From the NCBI GenBank assembly GCA_012295275.1, contig CM022665.1:34402022-34466021 (forward strand): a DNA stretch of 64,000 nucleotides, in the 5' to 3' direction. The DNA comes from Chrysomallon squamiferum (lineage: Eukaryota; Mollusca; Gastropoda; Neomphalida; Peltospiridae). Positions 1 through 15,215 of the stretch are shown in pieces (the stretch's first letter is position 1; every line of letters begins with the position of its first letter). The notes under the pieces were generated by a model that saw only the letters and a program-made list of their open reading frames with translations, ran no database searches and was not told where the DNA came from. The position numbers and the translations under genes were made by a program.

Positions 1-439
1 GTTTTCTGCAGATATTTTATATATTGTTTTAAAATATTTACTTTGACAGTTTGCATCTTAATTGTTGGTAACCATATATTGGTAAGTTTACTGCTACATT
101 ATATCATTTCTTTATTTTTATAGTTTCCATTTTTTTTTCTTCAAATGATTTGTAAATAATCAGGTATTGTCTTCTGCTAATTTGAAAATACATTTGTATT
201 TGTTTAGTATGTAAAAGCTCCAGAAATTCAATTAATTATTGTTATTCCTTTAGAAATTAATAGAATTTGAGTTATTTTTAATTTGTTTCTATCAGAATAT
301 TTTGTAATGTTTGTAATGTTTAATAATTTTGTCTTATTGCATTTAATTAAAGTACATCTTATATAACAGGATCAGAATTTCAGTTGTTAAAGTAAAAAAA
401 TGTTTCTATAAAATGCTAATGAAAGACTGAATTACGATT

Positions 440-460
440 CAGATTATTATTATTATTATT

Positions 461-487
<27 letters not shown>
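440..487. repeat. ATT microsatellite running into a poly-T tract
   Basis: Repeated ATT units are followed directly by about 25 T residues. Confidence 0.9.
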
Positions 488-491
<4 letters not shown>

Positions 492-1346
492 ATTAAATAA
501 ATAAACAATTTACACTATTTGGTACATGTGAATTTTTCATTTCTGCCTTAATTTTATTTTAACTGTTACTAAATTGAAAATATCCATGTTCTTAATTCTT
601 GTGTTACTAATTTGGAAATATTTCATTTGTATTTTTCTTGCATGTTCTGTGTGTGTTTTATATTGCCCTGATAATTTTGTCAATTGCTCCTGTTTTCCAG
701 TTTTATATATTGATCTTCTTTATATATCAAACTTAAAATTAATGTTCATTTTATGTCTCTTTAATACATTTTGATATTTTTCTGTATTAGCTCAGCATTT
801 TATGCTTTTAAAATTTAATATTCCAGAAAAAGGAAATTTTATAATTTCTTTAAGTATTTCAGTCTTTAAAATTCAGTTTTAATTTTAGATCTGCAGCCAG
901 TGATAATCTTTATTTTCAAAAATGATCATAACAAGTAAACCTAGAAATTTTTTAATTTAACTGACATAGATTTCAGTAACAAAAATTTGATTGTTTGTTG
1001 TTAATGTTAGTGAGAATTTATCAACCGCATTTAGAATTTTTTTTTTTTTTTTTTTTTTCACTGAAATTGTTAAAAATATTACCAAGACTGGTGGTAGAGG
1101 ATTTCATGAGTATCTCATGATTTGTAAGTTTAAATATGATTGCTATGTGAAGGCAAACATTTTTTCTGACATTTCATTGTTTTTATTTATTTATTTTTTT
1201 AATTTTTTTAATTTTTTCAAATAAGTAATGAAATGTTTAAATAAGGAATTTCTTGCCAAGATGAAGTTGTGTTTATATATATTTCATTTCTTATTAGGAA
1301 TGTTAAGTATTTCCACATTTAGTCTGCTTTTAATTTTATTGATTGC

Positions 1347-1350
<4 letters not shown>

Positions 1351-1386
<36 letters not shown>
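1351..1386. repeat. (TA)n microsatellite
   Basis: About 18 TA units followed by CA-containing degenerate units. Confidence 0.9.
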
Positions 1387-1396
<10 letters not shown>

Positions 1397-4300
1397 TATT
1401 CATAAGATTTAAAGGTGGTTTAGTTTTTTCTTTAAATAAAATTATTTATTATCATTATTATTTTTAATTATATAATTTTATCTTTTGAGTAATAAATTTA
1501 TAGGTATCACTTAGACTGTTCTGTCCATTTAAACAGATCTTTAGTCTGTCAACAATGATTTAAAAGTAACTAACATTTCTGGTCCATATTTTATCTATGC
1601 AAGTATTCTTTGTTAATAGTTGTACAGATAAATGGATAAAACTTTCATTGAAATGACAAGAAGTTAAAAATCAAAAAACAAAAAGTAATATGTTTCCAAA
1701 GAGATTATTATTATTTTTTTTTTTTAAACAATGTGGTGAGGCACACCATTCCAAAAACAATTCAAATGTTTAGGAAAAAGCTTGAAGATTTAGTTCTAGT
1801 TCATGCAAAAATGAAGAGATTTTTTCTTTCTTTAAAATTTTTAATATAAAAGGACATTATTAACTCTTTAGAATGTAGGTGATTTTGTGTAACCAGGTTT
1901 GATCATTCCAGTAATATTATGTATAATTTAAAAAAATAATAATAATAAAAGAAATTGTTAACAGGTAAAACCACAATAATAATACATATTCTTCAGAAAC
2001 AGTGAAACTGGCATTAATCTTAGGGTAGTTGGTTACAGAACCCCACAATTTAATTTGACATAATTATTTACGGTCTTGTGGTTATTACACGAATCCAGAA
2101 GTTCAGTTTTTCTGTTCAGTTTATTTACTGTTAGGCATAATACAGTGTTACAATTAAGCTCATTTACTTAAGTTGATCTCAGATTGACTGTAGTTATAAT
2201 AAATAGATTTTTATTTGAAATATCATTACTTAATATTTTAAATAGTTTTTTCAGATGTATCATAATAAAATGTCTCCAGAGTGTTATTTCATTATTTCAG
2301 GGTTCTCTTGCATATAGTTTCGTTTTTAAATCATTAAAAAAATAAATCAAATACACAAGATGGGTAAAAGCTTAATATTTTTCATGTTAGGAAAACAAAT
2401 TTGGATTGGTATTAATTTTGATGTTTTTATTTATTCTACAATATTAAGGGGAATTATGTGTATAATACTTCACTGTGCCTCTATTACCTGCAATCAGTTG
2501 TCTTCCCCAAAAAGTTTAAGAATGTAGCTAGTTTTGTTTTTTCAGTATTATTATTTTATTTATTATTTTTTTTTTAGTATTATACAGACAACATATTCAA
2601 ATCAAAATTTTGAATTCTTTTTTTTTTTAAATTTAAAACAAATGTATATATGTGTATAAATACTATTATTTAAAGTAGTAGTACTTGCAAAATTTAAGCT
2701 GCTTGTGTTGCTTAATGCTCAATTTCCTTTTGTTTTTATTTAGCAATTATAGTGATCATAACATAACATTCCCTTTTTTTTTAGTTAGTAACTGAACCCT
2801 TGTTATAGTGGGTTAGTCAATATTTGACTTTTCATGTATGTGTGTTTCCATTTCATAGCTTTATTTACTTATCTGTATATGTTGAATGCCAGCTAGCTGT
2901 GTCATGATACTCCTTTGATGTTGATTGATTTTTAATCTTATTTAAAATGTAATATTATTTAAACTATAATACTTTTTTAGCATAAAAATTCTGATTTGAA
3001 ATATATGGATTTGAAAATGGCAGCAGTGAAGCTGTGAATTTAGAAGTGCTGTATTTATTTTTCTCTATCAGAAAAATTATATGAAATAAATATTTTCATT
3101 GTCATCATTTCTTTTGGATAAGCTAGTGGGCTTTTGGGGGGTCACTTCTAGTCAGATTGCTAATAATGGTTAATGTTGGTGTCTTTATACACTTATGTTA
3201 TTAAAATAATCATTTGTTTCTATTTTTTTTATTTTTTTTATTTTTTATTAATATCAGCTTTCAGCTTATAGAATGCAATACCTACCTAAAAAGAGAAAAC
3301 TTCATATCAGTTTAAAGTAAAATAAAAATAAAAAGTTAAACAACTTGAGAATCCATTTTTTGGATTGTGCAATAATAAATAACTATAATAATATGAATAG
3401 GTTGCAAACATTTTACGTATGTTATTTTTATAAAGTAATATAGTGGACAAAAAAAAAAATGTTTTCAGTTGATGTTTATTGTGGAAATAAACATGAATAT
3501 TAATATATCAACGTGTATAAAATATTTACTGTTTGATACAAGGCAATTTATTTTGTGTTTCATTATGCTTCATACTGCAGAGTTAATCATTATTATCTAC
3601 TTCAGTAATCAAAAAAAAAATATAGTGAAATTAAATATATTGATGGATGAATTTTTAATCTGTATTTTTTGTTTTGTGAATCTTTATTTCACTAGTGTAT
3701 TTTTTGTTTAACCTGTAAAGATCTGTCTTCATATAAGTGTATTGTATAAAATGTACTTCACTTATTTACATTGCTTTTTAAAGTGCTTTGATAATAGTAA
3801 TTTTGCTTTGTTTGGTTGTTGTTTTTTTCTTGTTTTTGTTTTGTTTTTTAGATTATTATGTATTTATACATATTGCAGATATTGTGCTGCTGGATGTTTT
3901 TAAATAATGAATTCTGAAAATTGCTGTCTAAATGGTACTTATTTTGCTATTCATAAATAATGTAGTCTAGCTTATGATAAGGAGAGGCTATTTTTTAAGA
4001 TATTTATGTGTTACATATACATGAACAAAGCCACTGGTCTAGTAAAGTTGTAACTTGATAAGTCCATAAAATGATAATGTTAACACAGAAAACATAAACC
4101 ACTCATATAAATGTACCTCTTTAATGAATTTGTTTTGACTTTTTATGTTTAGTTGACAAATTTTGTTTACTATCAAATAGGTCTTATGGACTACGGATAT
4201 GCTAAATTTGTGAGGAAGAGGTTGGCAAGTATAACTGTAAAAATTAAACAAGTTAATTTTAATTGCTAGCTAATAAATGTCTCTGATTCTGTACTTGAGT

Positions 4301-6179
4301 AACTCCCATTTCCATCTACTGATCCAGTCTAGGATACATTTGAAATAAAATAATCATATTCTGTTCAGAATTTAAATTGCTTTCTTCTCTTTATTCATTT
4401 AGTTTTTAAAAATTATTTTGAAGTTTTTATCAGTATTTAGAATCCAAATTAATTTATTTGTCTTCCTTTTTTTAAATATATTAACTATTTCTCCATTGGC
4501 ATAGATAAATCAGTTTGTCTATGATCTCTTTTCTTTTTTTGAATAATAGTTTGTTTATTTAATTACATTTTTATTTCCATTTCTGTTTCACTTTTTAATG
4601 ATGTACAATTTCATTACACATTTGTTATATAAGAAATCAGATAACCGTATTATAATTATAATTTCTGCTTTTTAAAAAGTAACTCTAAAAACAAGTCTAT
4701 TCCCCAATGACAGTATTGTGTTGGTACAATGTGAAGTAAATTTGCTGATTGCTAATATAAACATTATACATCTCATGTATTGCCACATTACCAGGTGGTG
4801 TTGTATACTACAAACAATGAAATAAAATGTAGCCTTATTTTTCTGTCTTTGTTTTCTTTTGTCAGCTTCAAATCATTTCTCAAGCAGCTACAGAGGAGAC
4901 AGATTGTTTTGTTATCAATGTTGTTCTGTTTATTTACATGACTGTGTACACACACTTTATTAAATATTAGAACATAGTAGAATGTATCATCATTGTCTAC
5001 ACGTCTAAGATGCCTTTCTTTTTCTTTATAATTAAACTCACTGATGCTCCATTTTCCCAAAATAATGAATTTACCCTTTTTGTTTTCTTAAACTTGATAA
5101 TGAGATGAAATTAATTTCATTATAAAGAAAACAATTGTTTAAAATGTTTTAAAGAGAGGGTATAGGTGTATGATGTATACTTTCATTTAATTTATAGCTA
5201 ATAAGTTAGTTTCTAGCATATAGTAGTAGTCTTCAAATTGTGCATGCAGTATTTTTTTAAGCATTGGGTACTGTATATATATATTAAATGGAACATTTGT
5301 ATAAAATGATTCCTTTCAAAGTTACTGACGGGTGCTATTTTTTAAACTGAAAATAGCATACTACTCTGTAATGGGAAGCAAATAACTTATGTTTTTGCTT
5401 CTCTCTGAGGTTCACAGATTCAATATTTTTTTAAAAAGGAAGAGCGATGCAGAATAAATCTGGGTAATTTCATGTAACTTGGACTTGTAAACAACAAAGA
5501 ACTCATAAGTGATTTGACTTCCCTTGTAGTATAAACAAAAATATTTCAATATTCTGTAACTTGAAGGTTTTTCTAATATAGCAAGCAACAATTTACAATA
5601 TGTCTGGGTTTTTTTTTTATAATTTTGATTAAATAGTTAATAATGTAGATTTGGGCAGTTAGGTACAACCTGCCATCTAATATCATACTGTTGTAATACA
5701 GTAAAGACTGAAGTAAAATACAATAGTTGTTACTGATTTGTTTTGCAAGCAATTGGAAAGTAGAATGATTTCCAAGTTCTGTAATTCACCCATAAAGGAT
5801 CCCAAAGATAATTTTATTTATTTCAAAAAGTACAAATTCTTATAATTTAAACAGGTCCAGAATTGGTTGTTGTAGTGTTGTGATATTTGTAAATTAGTAT
5901 TATGAGTATATCTGTAAAAAGAACATAAATATGCTGTATAAATATACATGTATGCACGGAACAAGAGGCTAATTTTATACACTATTTTTATGATTAATGT
6001 AAGAAATCAGTTATTTAAATGATAATGATTTTAATAACCTGATAAAATCATTTGTATACTTTCCAAAAAATATTAAGCACACTAACAGATACAACTGAAA
6101 TGCTGCAGAATTTTCTTTTTCTTTTTTCCTCAAGAATGGAATATTCAGAATTGGGGTTTAAGAACGCTTGGTGCATTAA

Positions 6180-6200
6180 CTAATAAATAAATAAATAATT
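6180..6200 (+). terminator. Candidate polyadenylation signal cluster
   Basis: Overlapping AATAAA hexamers on the plus strand lie at the right edge of the T-rich, CpG-poor block. In an AT-rich genome such hexamers are frequent by chance, so the call rests on their position at the compositional boundary. Confidence 0.25.
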
Positions 6201-6236
6201 TTATTATTATTATTATTATTATTTTTTTTTTTTTTA
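6195..6236. repeat. ATT microsatellite plus poly-T
   Basis: Tandem ATT units are followed by a T run. Confidence 0.85.
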
Positions 6237-6354
6237 AAGATTTAAATTTAAGAATTAAAACGTCCCTATAACTGCATCATTTATTATAAGAAGGTTTAAT
6301 ATTATTAGTGTATCAGTAGCATCAATATGGTAGTAGGGCATATATTTATTTATC

Positions 6355-6520
6355 TTGACTCAGAGGCATTGGTCACCAGCGCCGTGGGCAAGGCAAATGT
6401 TTTATTCCCCCTAACCCGTGGACATTCGCCATCCCCTAGCCTCTTCCGCTAGTCCAGTAGTGAACCAAAGGTCCCTGTGACCTGCCCATGCTACGTCATT
6501 GTTTTGAGTATTTCATCACC
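6355..6520 (-). repeat. GC-rich island, candidate tRNA-derived SINE copy
   Basis: A block of about 165 bp is far more GC-rich than its surroundings. Read on the minus strand it begins with TAGCATGGGCAGG, loosely like a Pol III A box, followed about 27 bases later by GGTTCACTACTGG, loosely like a B box. It ends in an A-rich GATAAATAAATA tail. A body plus tail of this kind fits a short interspersed element. The box matches are imperfect and I could not compare copies, so an unrelated conserved island is possible. Confidence 0.3.
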
Positions 6521-6543
6521 ATGCCAAATTCGATGTTTAATTA

Positions 6544-6588
6544 AATAATAATAATAAATATTATTATTATTATTATTATTATTATTAT
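6544..6588. repeat. ATA/ATT microsatellite
   Basis: Tandem ATA units turn into ATT units over about 45 bp. Confidence 0.85.
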
Positions 6589-6589
6589 G

Positions 6590-8854
<2,265 letters not shown>

Positions 8855-9244
8855 TCAGACAATCTCACAAGAGCAACATGATGTGTCTTTTGGTTTGTGT
8901 GAATTCAAACCGGCGTTCACTGCAGCTTCTTTGAGTCGACTGATGCCGACTTCAGTGAGTGAAGAACATTCAACATAGTCTGCTCCGATCTTCGCTGCCA
9001 GATTTAGACCTTCTTTGGTTGAAACGAAGTTATGTCTTACAACATTCGACGTCGATTCCTCATCGTCCCTTCTATCTATGTGAGTGCCAACAAGAATGAT
9101 TTCCGAGTCTGGGGAGTACTGAGTAACTTCTGGAATCCATATTGTTAAGACGTTCTGCGCAGACTCTGGTCTGGCGACAGAGAAGCAGACGAAAAACACG
9201 TCACATTTTAAATAAGCCATTGCTCTGAGACGGTCAAATTCTTC
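8855..9244 (-). CDS. Rho GTPase exon 3 (terminal coding exon)
   Basis: It encodes EEFDRLRAMAYLKCD through VGTHIDRRDD and the tail CCSCEIV, then a TGA at 8855-8857. The acceptor is TTATTATTGCAG; its pyrimidine tract is interrupted by a TTA microsatellite. Confidence 0.92.
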   Translation of the reverse strand, partial: EEFDRLRAMAYLKCDVFFVCFSVARPESAQNVLTIWIPEVTQYSPDSEIILVGTHIDRRDDEESTSNVVRHNFVSTKEGLNLAAKIGADYVECSSLTEVGISRLKEAAVNAGLNSHKPKDTSCCSCEIV

Positions 9245-9536
9245 CTGCAATAATAATAATAAAAGTAATGGCAACAACAACTTTAAATTCGTTTCAAATT
9301 ATAATAAAAATCATTATAATAAAAAAATGAATAAACAGTTTAATCGTTAAAAGTTGAATGATCGCATTAGTCCTCAGTGACATTATTTGACTAATTTTTG
9401 TTCCAGTCAGAGAACATCAACTGGTTTATCGATGAGTGTGGTTATGTATTACTTGTCAGTGGGAATTCATATATGAAAGATCCCATGCTGAACAATAAGC
9501 AAAATTCATGATATTACATATATAGGATTTGTATAA

Positions 9537-9595
<59 letters not shown>

Positions 9596-12373
9596 TAAGT
9601 TTGACATCTTATAACTTTCATAACCAATATGTCCAACTAATGTAAACATTCTTCCTGTCATTATTTTATTCCTCCCTTTTAAATACGGATTTTAATTACC
9701 ATTAACAACATATAAAGACAACAATTTTATTTTATTTTATTTTATTTAATTTTTTTAAATGACGACATTAAAGTCAAGAATTTATTAGCATCTTTCCTAC
9801 ACAAGCATCGTACTTAAAACTAAGGACATCCTTAAGGAAGGGGAGTCAACCTGGACGCGACTGATTTGAACTAAACTGAAGGAAATAGGTGCTGTAATAT
9901 CTGCGGTTTCATCTTTATTTATTATACTGGCTTAAATCTGGCAGGAAAAAACATTAGCGTTTGGCCTAAAGTTACAGCATCCTAGGCGGCAGATGTTTGA
10001 GTCGGCCGTTGCTGAAGTGATCTTCAAACACGTGAGAACGATTTCTCAGTGTTCCAGAAGACAAATGGGGCGCCGGTTTCGTATTTAACTGTTATTTCAT
10101 CATACCCAGATTCATAATGATTAAAATTCGAAATAATTTCTTATATCAGAATATTTTATTATTTATTAATTACTTTATATATATATACATACATACTTAT
10201 ATATATATATACATACATACTTATATATATATTAACATAACCTTCTTTTCGATTATCGAGTTCTTGTCCATAAAAATGTATGCCCGAAATCAGACATTTT
10301 TATCGATTATTTCTTGATATCAAGGAATACTGATTAAACGTAAACCAGCACCCCATAAAGATGCTGATAAAGCTTGGTAACCATGATAATTTGCTTTTCT
10401 GATACAGCGCAACTGAAATGATTCAAATATCACGTTAGGTCCTGAAACAATTTATAATCCTAATATAATCTAAGTACATAACTTGTGTTACGTGTAACAA
10501 CAGTTCGAGAGCTTTAACAATTGCCGACGCATTTTGGTAACAAATAGTACAATGGGCAGCAGGAAATAATTTGTTGATTTTGAAACCCGAGTTATCTCCC
10601 GGTCTTCCGGGCTCTCTACGTCGGTCATCAAATTACGCGTGAATAATGACGTATTTTACAGTCGATGAAATAATATTCTCAAATATCTGCAACATATTTT
10701 GTTTGTTTGTTGTTGATTTTTACATATGGTTTTAATTCGGATTTATTTTAATAATTAACAATGTGTGAAACATCTAAACGATGTATTTTTCAAGTATATC
10801 TGCTTGTGGTAGTGATATTACGATAAAATATGTTGGAGATGAAGTACAGTTTACACCAAAACAGATCACAGCCAGAGATACACAATTTTTTTTCTTCTGT
10901 GAAATGAACCTACCTGACCAGATGTGTCGAAAATACTGAGAATGTAGGGTTTCCCATCAACGGTTGTAGTGGCTGTAGATAAATAATAAAATAACATTAA
11001 TATTGTAAAAAAAAAAAATAATAATAATAATTAAAAAAAGAGAAGATAATAATAATAAATAAATAAATTAAAAACATATAATAAACCGAAATATGAGAGA
11101 GATTCATATATACTTTAGTACTGACCTGAAATAAGAAATTTAATATTTTTTTTTTAAAGATGTGTTTATTTATTTTAAATTGAAAACAAAGAATGAATCA
11201 TGTGTTTTAATTGTAGCTAACGTATTAATACTTTAATATTAAGCACTTTAGATAATTTAACTCTAATACGAATTAAAACCTTTCAGTTTCGATTTTTGAC
11301 ATGAGTTATGTAATAGTAATTGTGAAAGTCTAAACGCCAAATTTATTCACCGGTCTCTAATACAGCCATCGTAACCTACAAGCCTGTCAAAAACAAAAGC
11401 TCTCTGTATAACAATTGACCAACTCTACAAATACTGGTATCACGAAATCTTCAAGTTGAATAATAGTCGCTTTGTGGTTTACCATGGGGGGGGGATTAAA
11501 AATAGCTAGAAAAGGATTTCGTGTTGGTTTAATAACAGAGATCAATTCCGATTAACCGAGAAGTCGCTGTCGAAGAAGTGTTATGCCAGTTGGTTGCTCT
11601 TTTGTCAACAAACCAAATTCATGTGAAGTATCTCCGTACAAAAAGGGGTTCGGGCGAAGTTCGGGAACAAAGAAATACATAGGGTGGAGTTATTCAAATA
11701 TCCATTTTTTAAATCTGATGATGATGTGGGTTTAGTCTGAATGGCCATAAATATGTTAGTGTGTCAGTTTTCAGAACCTTTATCATTTTAGTTTGTAGGT
11801 TATTAATTTCTTTCTTTTCTCTACATTTTTGCAAATTTTAAAATATAATTATTATTATTATTATTTTTTTATTCTTTTAATTTTCCCCCTCACAGGAGCC
11901 TTAGCTCTCTTTAAATCAAACAAAAACGATTATTTAAAAGACATTCAAAGCTTTCAGCATAATTTCCACGCGCTAAGTGCTAATACCTTCCAAAGACAAC
12001 AGGTGTTAATTAATGTTCTTTTCAATAATACTAAATCAATAATAAACGTTCTTTGAAAATGAATCCATTTAACATCTACAAATAATCGGTGTTCAATTCG
12101 TACCTCAAGTGTTAAACTATAAAATAATAATAAAAATAGATGTGTGTGTATGTGTGTGTGTGTGTGTTCAGCATTTTACAGTAAACATTAAAGTAAATGA
12201 AATTTATTTTACTTGGCAAATACTAAATATCATATATTTGGCATCTCGTTAAACAGTCTTAATTTTAAATAGTAATAATAATAATAATAAAATTTTACAA
12301 AATATGTATCATTATGTTCTAGGAGTCCAAAAAGTGTTATTATGTATATATTTTGTATCTACTAAAATGTCAC

Positions 12374-12450
<77 letters not shown>

Positions 12451-13352
12451 AAATCATTTTCACGTTTAATAATAATTTGTTTGAAAGAATTGACAGAGTA
12501 TGTAATACTATTTTATTAAATCAAATAATAGTATTTTTAATGATGTCCATTACGATGAGCATGCATATTAAAGCAATGTAAGATGGTAGTCTGGGAGATA
12601 AGCTTATTAACAACAGATTTAATGGACTGCTGTAAGGCTAAAAATGAATAATAACAGAATCACTTGCTTGTGTTACATAATATCCTAATTAACTCTGTAA
12701 ATAAATTGTGAGAAAATATCAAATAAATCCTGTCCTGTAACCACTCTGACTCCAGACAGTTCAGTTGATTCTACGCTGCCGTTCCAGGTGCCTATTTAAA
12801 TAACACTTATAACTTAGACAAAGGTCTGAAGTCGCTTTTAAGTGACCATTAAATCTACTTGTTAACGTACAATCCAATTACTACCATACAGACTTAAGTA
12901 TAATAAAGTGTACTCATGTTACACAACTCAGCGATATGGCGACTGTGACGTTAAACTAGCTTAGTGGTAAACGAAATGGACGAGTAAACGAAATAATTAA
13001 CGTGTTTGACATGCGACAAGCAAACTGAGGTCGTAAACTGCTGTTGGGTTAATCTGCTTCAAACTACTGAAGGAATGGTGATACAAATAAGTCAGACAAC
13101 GGAAAAAGACAATTTTCTTTTCAAGTGCAAGATTCCGTCACGTATAACGAAATGATGATGTCATGACTTCACCATTTTAGAGAAAATAGTGGCCCATTAA
13201 GAGAAAGGCGTTAAGAAATTTGAAACGAAAATGTAATCTTGATTTTACAAGTTCTTATATAAAAGATACATTCAGTTCTAGTTTGCACATATTGATGCCA
13301 TGCCTTTGTCGCTTTCATCAGTCCGTTGAAATAAAGAAAAAGAAGAAGACAA

Positions 13353-13401
<49 letters not shown>

Positions 13402-14552
13402 AATATATATATATATATATATATATATTTAAAATATTTAAAATGACGTCTGTTAATGTTTCTGTTAGTGTATTAACAGAACCGAATAATGTTATAACAT
13501 ACTATTGTACTTTATATTCTTTTATCTTTTCAGTTAGTTATTAAATGTAGCAAACAAGTAAAAGACTTAATGAGAGACAAACAGATTGACAAACAGAGAG
13601 AGAAAGATAGACACACAGACTGAAACAAAAACATCTGGTATTGTTTCTGAAAATTAAGTTAATGAAACTCGTTTTAAATCACAGATTCGTTAATTTAAGC
13701 ATACATTAAGTCTATTTATAAGTTTTTAATGTGAAACTAATTAACCGAATTACAAATGATTTATGGACGTTAAAATATGGTCAATTAATTTTTCTTATTC
13801 TGTGTAATGGGAAATAAATGTTGTTTCCCGAAAAAGAAAATACTTATGATAAACGAAGTTTCGAAATGACACTTCCTTAACATTAAAGAAAATACATTTA
13901 CACAATTATATATAGAGAGAGAGATTTTAAATTGTCTAAAATAATAATAATAATATTTGTTATTATTATTATTGTTGTTATTGTTGTTGGTATTATAATA
14001 AAGAATAATAATAACAATAAGAACAACAAGAACAACAAGGAGCATTATAATGACATAACCGTATTAATGAAAATGATCTCAGCTTAAGGGGTGGGGAAAC
14101 GCAGTAGTAACGTTAAGAACTGTTTATCTATGAAGAAAAACATTTTATTGCAAAAATAATAAAAGTATAGAGTAAAAAGAAAATAATTTTCTATAGATAG
14201 GTCTCCTGTTTCAACATCATTTCGTTAATCACTCTGTGTGTCATCAGTTTCAGTTACTTTAGTAAATACTGGGTAAATTAGTAATCGTGACATACCAATA
14301 TCGATTATCTATAAAACATGTTATATAATTTATGTTAAGTCTAGATCACTCAAATGTTTCACAGTTTATGAATACCGTAGTTTATAGAACAGTTAAACTG
14401 ATATAGAAAAAACGACATATATACACGCACAAAACACACATACATTCATACAAAATACATACATACGTGTGTGTGTGTATACACACACACACACAAGGAA
14501 CATTGGCAAGGAACATTGTATTATATATATTTTTAAAAAAATTCCATAACTA

Positions 14553-14589
<37 letters not shown>

Positions 14590-14814
14590 TTAGTATTACG
14601 AATTAATTATATAGTAGTAATAGTAATAATAGTAATAACAGCAGTAATAATAGTAACACTCGTAGTAGTAATAAAGAGTTTGTCAAGAGAAACAATATAT
14701 GCTTAAATAATTTCAAAATATAATATTAAGAAAATATTGTTATTATAAAATAATACAGGAATTCTGAAAGACATCCTACTACATGATTGTAATATGTTTA
14801 TGTGTCTGTGTGCT

Positions 14815-14849
<35 letters not shown>

Positions 14850-15215
14850 TAACACTAACATATAAACACACTTAATTTACGATTTTCACATTCCAGACTT
14901 GGTGTATTAATAGAAATCTGCCTGGTAGCAGACAGTCTGAAATACTAGAAAAACAGCAGAAGGCACGCGATGTTGCCAGCTGCTGTGTGAAGACGATTAA
15001 ACGAATAAAGAAAGAAAAGAAGAAAGAAAAAAAATCTTCCTTTTCTATCTTAACTCACCGGCATAATTGTCGAACATTGTTGGTGTATATTCTTCAGTAA
15101 AGCCGTGCAAAGCCATTCTGTGAGCAAGACATGATTTTCCAACAGTAGTATCCCCAACCAGAACACATTTGATGTTACTTTTGTCGAAAGATCTGTATAT
15201 TTTACTTTTTCCCAT
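8855..15215 (-). CDS. Rho-family small GTPase (divergent Rac/Cdc42-like), three coding exons
   Basis: Joining exons 15059-15215, 10914-10972 and 8855-9244 on the minus strand gives 201 residues with matching phases (1, then 0). The G motifs stand in order: P-loop GDTTVGKS (residues 21-28), switch I TPTMFDNY with the effector threonine, switch II DTSGQEEFDRLR with the catalytic glutamine, G4 THID, G5 CSS, and the C-terminal tail CCSCEIV, a CAAX-type prenylation box with nearby cysteines that could be palmitoylated. Rho proteins are membrane-anchored GTP switches controlling actin and polarity. Unusual points are THID in place of the usual TKLD, serine for alanine in DTAGQ and in the CSA motif, and no polybasic stretch before the CAAX box. 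The first ATG downstream of the probable promoter was taken as start. Family assignment is firm; the exact subfamily is not. Confidence 0.92.
9245..10913 (-). other. Rho GTPase intron 2
   Basis: About 1.7 kb with GTAGGT...CAG ends. It contains a TAA microsatellite (about 9541-9594) and a TATA/CATA patch near 10170-10230. No other coding exon was seen. Confidence 0.85.
9541..9594. repeat. (TAA)n microsatellite
   Basis: About 18 uninterrupted TAA/ATA units. Confidence 0.95.
10914..10972 (-). CDS. Rho GTPase exon 2
   Basis: This 59-bp exon was too short to stand out as an open frame. It encodes ATTTVDGKPYILSIFDTSGQ, the strand pair leading into switch II. The acceptor is TTATCTACAG and the donor GTAGGT. 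It joins exon 1 in phase 1 and exon 3 in phase 0. Confidence 0.9.
12377..12447. repeat. (GA)35 microsatellite
   Basis: 71 uninterrupted bases of GA, a polypurine mirror repeat inside Rho intron 1. Confidence 0.95.
13352..13428. repeat. (ATA)n followed by (TA)n microsatellites
   Basis: ATA units to about 13395, then AAAATATATA leading into a TA tract. Confidence 0.9.
14548..14590. repeat. (ATT)n microsatellite
   Basis: About 13 ATT units. Confidence 0.9.
14825..14848. repeat. Short (GA)n tract
   Basis: About 12 GA units; a second, smaller GA tract in Rho intron 1. Confidence 0.85.
15059..15215 (-). CDS. Rho GTPase exon 1
   Basis: It encodes residues 1-52, from MGKSKIYRSF through the P-loop and switch I to FDNYA. 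The exon ends in phase 1 at a GTGAGT donor. The frame stays open upstream of the ATG but holds no earlier ATG that looks better. Confidence 0.9.

Larger units (their letters stand above)
1..6240 (+). other. T-rich, CpG-poor stretch, probable long 3' UTR or intron of a plus-strand gene to the left
   Basis: I found no exon with domain-like protein and consensus splice sites on either strand here; the short open frames are AT-driven. The plus strand is markedly T-rich and almost free of CpG, unlike the sequence right of about 6240. The same kind of skew, in mirror image, marks the minus-strand RIN gene, so I infer plus-strand transcription. Overlapping AATAAA hexamers at about 6180-6200 are candidate polyadenylation signals at the point where the skew ends. 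Pumilio-like TGTANATA words occur (for example near 150 and 2644), but such words are expected in AT-rich DNA. Confidence 0.4.
10973..15058 (-). other. Rho GTPase intron 1
   Basis: About 4.1 kb with GTGAGT...CAG ends. It is rich in microsatellites: (GA)n, ATA and TA tracts, a GTGT/ACAC patch near 14468-14494 and ATT at about 14548-14590. No coding exon was recognised. Confidence 0.85.

Noticed and set aside
4788-5060. 90-codon minus-strand frame in the left block
   Set aside because: No domain pattern, no splice context, and opposite to the inferred transcription direction.
9541-9594. Regularly spaced repeats that could suggest a CRISPR array
   Set aside because: They are simple trinucleotide microsatellites with no spacers, in a eukaryotic genome.
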